Shown here: positions 1 to 5,746 of the stretch, piece after piece
How positions within the stretch are numbered: position 1 is the stretch's first letter
Layout of the letters: each line of letters begins with the position of its first letter
NCBI GenBank assembly: GCA_947474415.1
Contig: CANJKD010000191.1
Location: forward strand, 1 to 5,746
Direction of reading: 5' to 3'
Source of the DNA: Burkholderiales bacterium
GTDB lineage: Bacteria > Pseudomonadota > Gammaproteobacteria > Burkholderiales > Burkholderiaceae_C
Length of the DNA stretch: 5,746 bases
Translations under genes and position numbers: made by a program
Notes under the pieces: generated by a model
Seen by the model: the letters and a program-made list of their open reading frames with translations, nothing else
What the model was told of the DNA's origin: nothing
Database searches by the model: none

Positions 1-2677
<2,677 letters not shown>

Positions 2678-2683
2678 GGCGGA

Positions 2684-2687
2684 CCTC
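2684..2687 (-). promoter_or_regulatory. Ribosome binding site (GAGG) of the hybrid kinase gene
   Basis: On the minus strand the motif GAGG ends 6 bases before the ATG at 2677. It overlaps the TGA of the upstream receiver gene (2688-2686). It favours 2677 over the in-frame ATG at 2689, which has only pyrimidine-rich sequence in front of it. Translation by ribosomes finishing the receiver gene is also likely. Confidence 0.6.
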
Positions 2688-3171
2688 ATGGCGAGAAGGA
2701 AGAAGAAATGGGTGCCAAGGGCAGCCGATTGACCCCGAGCCAGAAGTTCTTGATGTGCCCGACCGTGTCGACAAAGGCGTCGAAGCTCAGCGGCTTGACC
2801 ACGTAGCCGTTGGCGCCCAGGGCATAGGCGCCGTTGACGTCGGCCGCCTCACAGGAGTTGCTCAGCATCAACACCGGGACCAGCCGCCACACCGGGTGGA
2901 GGCGAGCCTGGCGCAACACCTCCAGGCCGTGCACCAGCGGCAGGTTCAGGTCGAGCAGCACCAGCAGCGGCAGCTCGGGGTCGGCCGGGCTGCCATGGCG
3001 CTGAACATAGGCCAGTGCCTCGGCGCCGTCACGGCAGACGCGCAAGGGGTTGGCGACCTGGTTGTCGATCAGGGCCTGAACCACGAAGTCGATGTCGATC
3101 AGGCTGTCTTCGACCAGCAGGATGGGGCGCACGCTGGCCGCCGGCACCGGGTCGTTCAGCAGAATTTTCAT
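2686..3171 (-). CDS. Single-domain response regulator, Rcp1-like receiver
   Basis: A 161-residue protein that is one receiver domain with no output domain. It has the acidic pair E21/D22 in LLVEDS, the phospho-acceptor D74 in LLDLNLP, the switch S104 in LMLSNS, and K126-P127. The aromatic tail around IKNFWLGVN (140-148), the slightly long loop before the phosphorylation site and the overall length fit the Rcp1 family of receivers served by phytochrome-like histidine kinases. The start ATG at 3171 overlaps the kinase stop as ATGA and has no ribosome site of its own, so translation is probably coupled to the kinase. The same frame stays open far upstream to 4590, but that extension is antisense-like, low-complexity Arg/Ala/Pro-rich sequence lying over the kinase gene, so it is not part of the protein. 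Likely role: phosphate acceptor from the neighbouring kinase, acting by protein-protein contact or as a phosphate sink. The target is not visible here. Confidence 0.93.
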   Translation of the reverse strand: MKILLNDPVPAASVRPILLVEDSLIDIDFVVQALIDNQVANPLRVCRDGAEALAYVQRHGSPADPELPLLVLLDLNLPLVHGLEVLRQARLHPVWRLVPVLMLSNSCEAADVNGAYALGANGYVVKPLSFDAFVDTVGHIKNFWLGVNRLPLAPISSSFSP

Positions 3172-4520
3172 GGTGTTGCGGCGACGGCCGCCAGCTTGGG
3201 CAGCGTGACGGAGAACAGCGCGCCCTGGCCGGGTGCGCCGGTGGCCTGGATGCTGCCGCCCAGGGTGTCGACCACCTTCTTGACAATCGCCAGGCCCGCG
3301 CCCGTGCCCTCGAAGGCCTCGGCGCGCACCAGCCGGTTGAACAACAGGAACATGCGGTCGTGGTACTGCGGGTCGAAGCCGATGCCGTTGTCGCTGACGA
3401 CGATCTGCCACTGCGCGGCTTGCTCCTCGGCCCGGATCGTGACGCGCGCTGGCGTGGCATTGCGGCTGAACTTCAATGCGTTGTCGATCAGGTTGCTCAT
3501 GACCTGCGTCAGCCCGGTCTCCCAACTGTGCAGCGTGGTGCGGGGCAGTTGCACCTTCACCTGCACGCCGCGCTCGGCAATGTCCAGGCTGCGGTCCTGC
3601 AGGATCGTCGCCACCAGGGCACGCAGGTCGACGTCCCCGTACACCACGGGCTCGGTGTCGAGCCGCGCGAAGCCCAGCAGGTCGTCGATCAGCCGGTCGA
3701 GGTTGCGCGCCGCGCCCAGGATCTGGCCGACGCAGAACCCGGCACGCTCGCTCAAGGCCGCGGCGTGCTTGCGCACCAGTTCCTCGGAATAGCCGGCGAT
3801 GCCGCGCAACGGCGCCTTCAGGTCGTGCGAGACGGTGTAGGCAAAGGCCTTGAGGTCCTCGTTGCGCAGCCGCAGCACCTGCTCGGCCTGCTGCAGTTGC
3901 AGCGAAGTGTCCTCGAGGTCGGTGTAGAGCGCGACGATGCCGGTGTTGCAGTCTATCAGCTCCTGGTTGACGCGCAGCAGCTCGCTGTCGCGCTGCTGCA
4001 CCAGCTCGAGCGCGGCCAGCAGGGCCTGGTTCTGGCTGCGCATGTCGTCCAGCGGCGAGTTGACATGCTGGCTGGTCAAGGACAGTGCGATGCCCTGGGC
4101 GCGTTCGGGCGTGACGGGCCCGTCCTCGGCCGGCAGCCACTTGACCAGCGTGACGCGGGTGCCCGCGCCGGGCCGGCTGTCGATTCTCAGGGCGTCGAGC
4201 AGGCGCTGGCTGCCTACAAGACCTGTCGCCTGGCCCGCGGCAGGGCCGGCGAGCATCGCTTCGGGGTTGGCGATGCCTGGCCCCTGGTCGCGCACGACGA
4301 CGGTCAGCGAAGCGCGCGGCAGCGCCAGGTCGACGCTGAACTCGGCCTCGCCGCCGTGCCCATGCTGCAAGGCGTTGCGGGCGACCTCCGACACCGCAGT
4401 GCTGATGCGGGTCTGGTCCTGGCGGTCGAACCCCAGCAATTCGGCCGCCAGCCGCGCGCGTTGCCGGCAACGCACAACGTCCAGGTCGTAGCGGATCTCG
4501 ACACGCGACAGCAGCTTCAC
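3168..4520 (-). CDS. Sensor histidine kinase with N-terminal RsbT-like ATPase domain
   Basis: A 450-residue cytoplasmic kinase with no membrane segments. Residues 1-130 match the whole RsbT layout: N-box SEVARNALQHG with E45 and N49, G1 box DQGPGI (78-83), a lid region GLVGSQRLLDAL (100-111), and the closing PGAGTRVTLVKW (117-128), whose KW end is typical of RsbT. A helical, probably coiled-coil linker follows (about 155-222). The kinase core has an H-box TVSHDLKAPLRG with phosphoacceptor H232, N-box NLIDN (343-347), G1 DNGIG (377-381), an F-box near 391-394, G2 GTGAGL (405-410) and G3 GQG (431-433), all apparently functional. The kinase core resembles those of phytochrome-type kinases that pair with Rcp1-like receivers, and such a receiver is the next gene. 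The GTG start overlaps the stop of the phosphatase gene (GTGA), with a weak AGG 7 bases upstream; its own stop overlaps the receiver start (ATGA). It probably autophosphorylates H232 and passes phosphate to the downstream receiver, with the RsbT-like domain as input (inference). Confidence 0.92.
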   Translation of the reverse strand: MKLLSRVEIRYDLDVVRCRQRARLAAELLGFDRQDQTRISTAVSEVARNALQHGHGGEAEFSVDLALPRASLTVVVRDQGPGIANPEAMLAGPAAGQATGLVGSQRLLDALRIDSRPGAGTRVTLVKWLPAEDGPVTPERAQGIALSLTSQHVNSPLDDMRSQNQALLAALELVQQRDSELLRVNQELIDCNTGIVALYTDLEDTSLQLQQAEQVLRLRNEDLKAFAYTVSHDLKAPLRGIAGYSEELVRKHAAALSERAGFCVGQILGAARNLDRLIDDLLGFARLDTEPVVYGDVDLRALVATILQDRSLDIAERGVQVKVQLPRTTLHSWETGLTQVMSNLIDNALKFSRNATPARVTIRAEEQAAQWQIVVSDNGIGFDPQYHDRMFLLFNRLVRAEAFEGTGAGLAIVKKVVDTLGGSIQATGAPGQGALFSVTLPKLAAVAATP

Positions 4521-5557
4521 GGTGCCGCCTGTGGGCCGTGCACGGCGTTCGAGGCCGCGACCCGCGCCACCACCACGGTGCTGTCGTCACGCGGACGCTG
4601 GTGGTCGCGGTACAGCATGCCGGCGATCAGCGCCGGGTCGCGGTCGGCCAGGCCGGGGTAGGCCGCCAGCGACCAATGCGCGGCCAGTCCGTCGGAATGC
4701 AGCACCATCAGCCCGCCCGCCGGCCAGGGGTAGGGGTAGACCTGGATCTTGCGCGCCTCGACGCCGGCCGTGCCGTTGTGCGACAGCATGTGGCGGTTGC
4801 GGCCCCCGTCCAGCAGCCGCCCGCTGAGGTTGCCGACGCCGACGAAGTGCACCAGACCGGTGGCCGCCACCCATTCGGCCAGCGCCACCGCGGCGCCGCG
4901 GGTACCGCGCAAGCCGGCATGGATCAGCTGCAGCAGTGGCTCCAGCGGGCGCTGGGCGTTCTGCTCGAACAGCGCCACCGCCAGCGCCGACGCGGCTGCG
5001 GCGTCCGGGCCATGGCCCAGGCCGTCGACCAGCAAGAAGCGGGTGGACAGCGGGCCATACCGCACCGCCCAGGCGTCGCCGTTTTCCGTTTCACCCTGCA
5101 CCGGCAGGCACACCGCGCCCAGCGCCAGCGCGGGCGGCACGGCGGGCGGCGCGTCGCGCCAGAGCCGGCTCAGCACAGCCGTGCCCTGGCCCGGTGCGCT
5201 GAAGATGTCGAAGGTCGACGACTGCCTGCGGATCGCACCCAGGCCGGTGCCGGCGGTGCCGGCGCTGGAGTGGCCATCGCGCAGGCACAGCGCCACGTTG
5301 GCGATGCCGGGGCCGCGGTCCAGGCTCAGGATCTCCAGCCCGGTGGCGTCGGCCTGCAGCAGCGGCGTGAAGACCAGTTCGCCGCCCGCACCAAGGCTGT
5401 GCTTGACCAGGTTGGTGGCGAGCTCGGTCGCCACCAGCGCCGCTTGCGCCGTGCGCAACGCGCCAAATCCCAGCGCCCTGCACAGCGCGTCGACCGCCCG
5501 CCGGGCCTCGCCGGCCTGGCTGGCATCGTCCACCCGCTGGCGGCGCGGCAGCATCAT
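4517..5557 (-). CDS. GHKL ATP-binding (RsbT/RsbW-like) and PPM/SpoIIE-type phosphatase (RsbX-like) fusion protein
   Basis: A cytoplasmic two-domain partner-switching protein of about 346 residues. Residues about 10-135 form a GHKL ATPase of the anti-sigma/RsbT type: N-box ATELATN with E45 and N49, G1 box DRGPGI at 80-85, a glycine lid around GTGLGAI (103-109), and the closing APGQGT (121-126). Residues about 150-335 form a PPM phosphatase of the RsbX/SpoIIE class. All expected metal-site motifs are present: GD at 160-161, VDGLGHG around D178, GVGN at 240-243, SDG at 288-290 and DDST at 324-327, so it looks catalytically intact. Known RsbX dephosphorylates the STAS proteins RsbR/RsbS that RsbT kinases phosphorylate; this fusion may carry out or sense both sides of such a cycle (inference). 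I start at the ATG at 5557 because the recognisable domain begins right after it. An in-frame GTG at 5572 would add five residues and an ATG at 5554 would remove one. No start has a strong ribosome site. The stop TGA lies inside the GTGA overlap with the next gene. Confidence 0.9.
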   Translation of the reverse strand: MMLPRRQRVDDASQAGEARRAVDALCRALGFGALRTAQAALVATELATNLVKHSLGAGGELVFTPLLQADATGLEILSLDRGPGIANVALCLRDGHSSAGTAGTGLGAIRRQSSTFDIFSAPGQGTAVLSRLWRDAPPAVPPALALGAVCLPVQGETENGDAWAVRYGPLSTRFLLVDGLGHGPDAAAASALAVALFEQNAQRPLEPLLQLIHAGLRGTRGAAVALAEWVAATGLVHFVGVGNLSGRLLDGGRNRHMLSHNGTAGVEARKIQVYPYPWPAGGLMVLHSDGLAAHWSLAAYPGLADRDPALIAGMLYRDHQRPRDDSTVVVARVAASNAVHGPQAAP

Positions 5558-5572
5558 GGCCGGTGCGTCCAC

Positions 5573-5746
5573 ATCGTGATCGTCACTGCGGTGCCCTGGC
5601 CCGACTTTGTCACTTTCCGGCCCGTTTCCCGATCTCGTCGGCCGCTAGCCCGCATGGATGCTGGGGGTCGCTCAAAGAGTGAAATGTAGTGCCATAATAG
5701 TTTGTAACGTATGCTCCACGAGGCGCTGTTTCGTGCAGTATCGAGA
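5573..5746 (-). promoter_or_regulatory. Upstream leader and probable promoter region of the operon
   Basis: No gene can be confirmed here. Positions about 5670-5715 are distinctly richer in A and T than the rest of the window, as expected for a promoter upstream of the minus-strand operon. A TATTAT (5699-5694 on the minus strand) resembles a -10 box, but no matching -35 sits at 16-18 bases, so I do not name a specific promoter. One minus-strand frame is open from the right edge to a TGA at 5556-5554; its rightmost codons (ATA, CTA, TTA, TCA) are unlike the GC-rich genes and argue against coding there. Its last 33 codons, from an ATG at 5655, are discussed as a possible small or remnant reading frame. 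It is also possible that the true promoter lies further upstream with missing switch genes. Confidence 0.35.

Noticed and set aside
3172..4590. Upstream extension of the receiver frame to give a 634-residue protein
   Set aside because: The extension overlaps the kinase gene in another frame and encodes Arg/Ala/Pro/Gly-rich sequence without domain structure. The real receiver starts at the ATG at 3171, where it overlaps the kinase stop.
5678..5697. Possible sigma-54 promoter on the minus strand (TGGCAC followed by TTTCA)
   Set aside because: The spacing is one base short of the strict GG-N10-GC requirement and the -12 GC is missing, so the match is not credible without other evidence.
5693..5698. 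Plus-strand -10-like CATAAT
   Set aside because: No acceptable -35 hexamer lies at the correct distance, and no downstream plus-strand gene can be confirmed.
5711..5746. Divergent plus-strand gene beginning with the ATG at 5711
   Set aside because: Only 12 codons are visible before the right edge, there is no ribosome site in front of the ATG, and nothing in the short peptide is recognisable.

Overview
The window is GC-rich, with a strong preference for G or C at third codon positions, and almost every base lies in a tightly packed operon read on the minus strand. The domain types (RsbT/RsbX-like partner-switching domains next to two-component proteins) and the codon use suggest a Gram-negative, high-GC proteobacterium. 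A betaproteobacterium of the Burkholderiales (Leptothrix/Rubrivivax-like) is my guess; the sequence does not prove it.

Layout in the direction of transcription (right to left). (1) 5746-5573 holds no gene I can confirm. Its right half is the only clearly AT-richer stretch in the window and probably carries the operon promoter or the end of an upstream region. (2) 5557-4517 encodes a fusion of a GHKL ATP-binding domain (RsbT/RsbW type) to a PPM/SpoIIE-type phosphatase domain (RsbX type). (3) 4520-3168 encodes a histidine kinase whose N-terminus is a second RsbT-like GHKL domain, so this protein holds two different ATP-binding folds. (4) 3171-2686 encodes a stand-alone receiver protein of the Rcp1 type. 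(5) 2677 to beyond the left edge encodes a large soluble hybrid kinase with the order REC-REC-PAS-HisKA-HATPase-REC-Hpt; the window cuts it just inside the Hpt domain.

Genes 2/3 and 3/4 overlap by 4 bases (GTGA and ATGA). The 4/5 junction is an 8-base gap, or another 4-base overlap if an upstream in-frame ATG is used. This points to one translationally coupled transcription unit. None of the proteins has a visible signal peptide, membrane segment, DNA-binding domain or GGDEF/EAL output, so the whole set looks like a cytoplasmic signal-processing circuit.

Working model (inference): a stressosome-like switch module (RsbT-like domains plus an RsbX-like phosphatase, with STAS partners presumably encoded elsewhere) is physically joined to a phosphorelay. 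The RsbT-like domain of the second protein would report partner state to its kinase core. The core would phosphorylate the small receiver and perhaps the receivers of the hybrid kinase, which would end at the Hpt domain.
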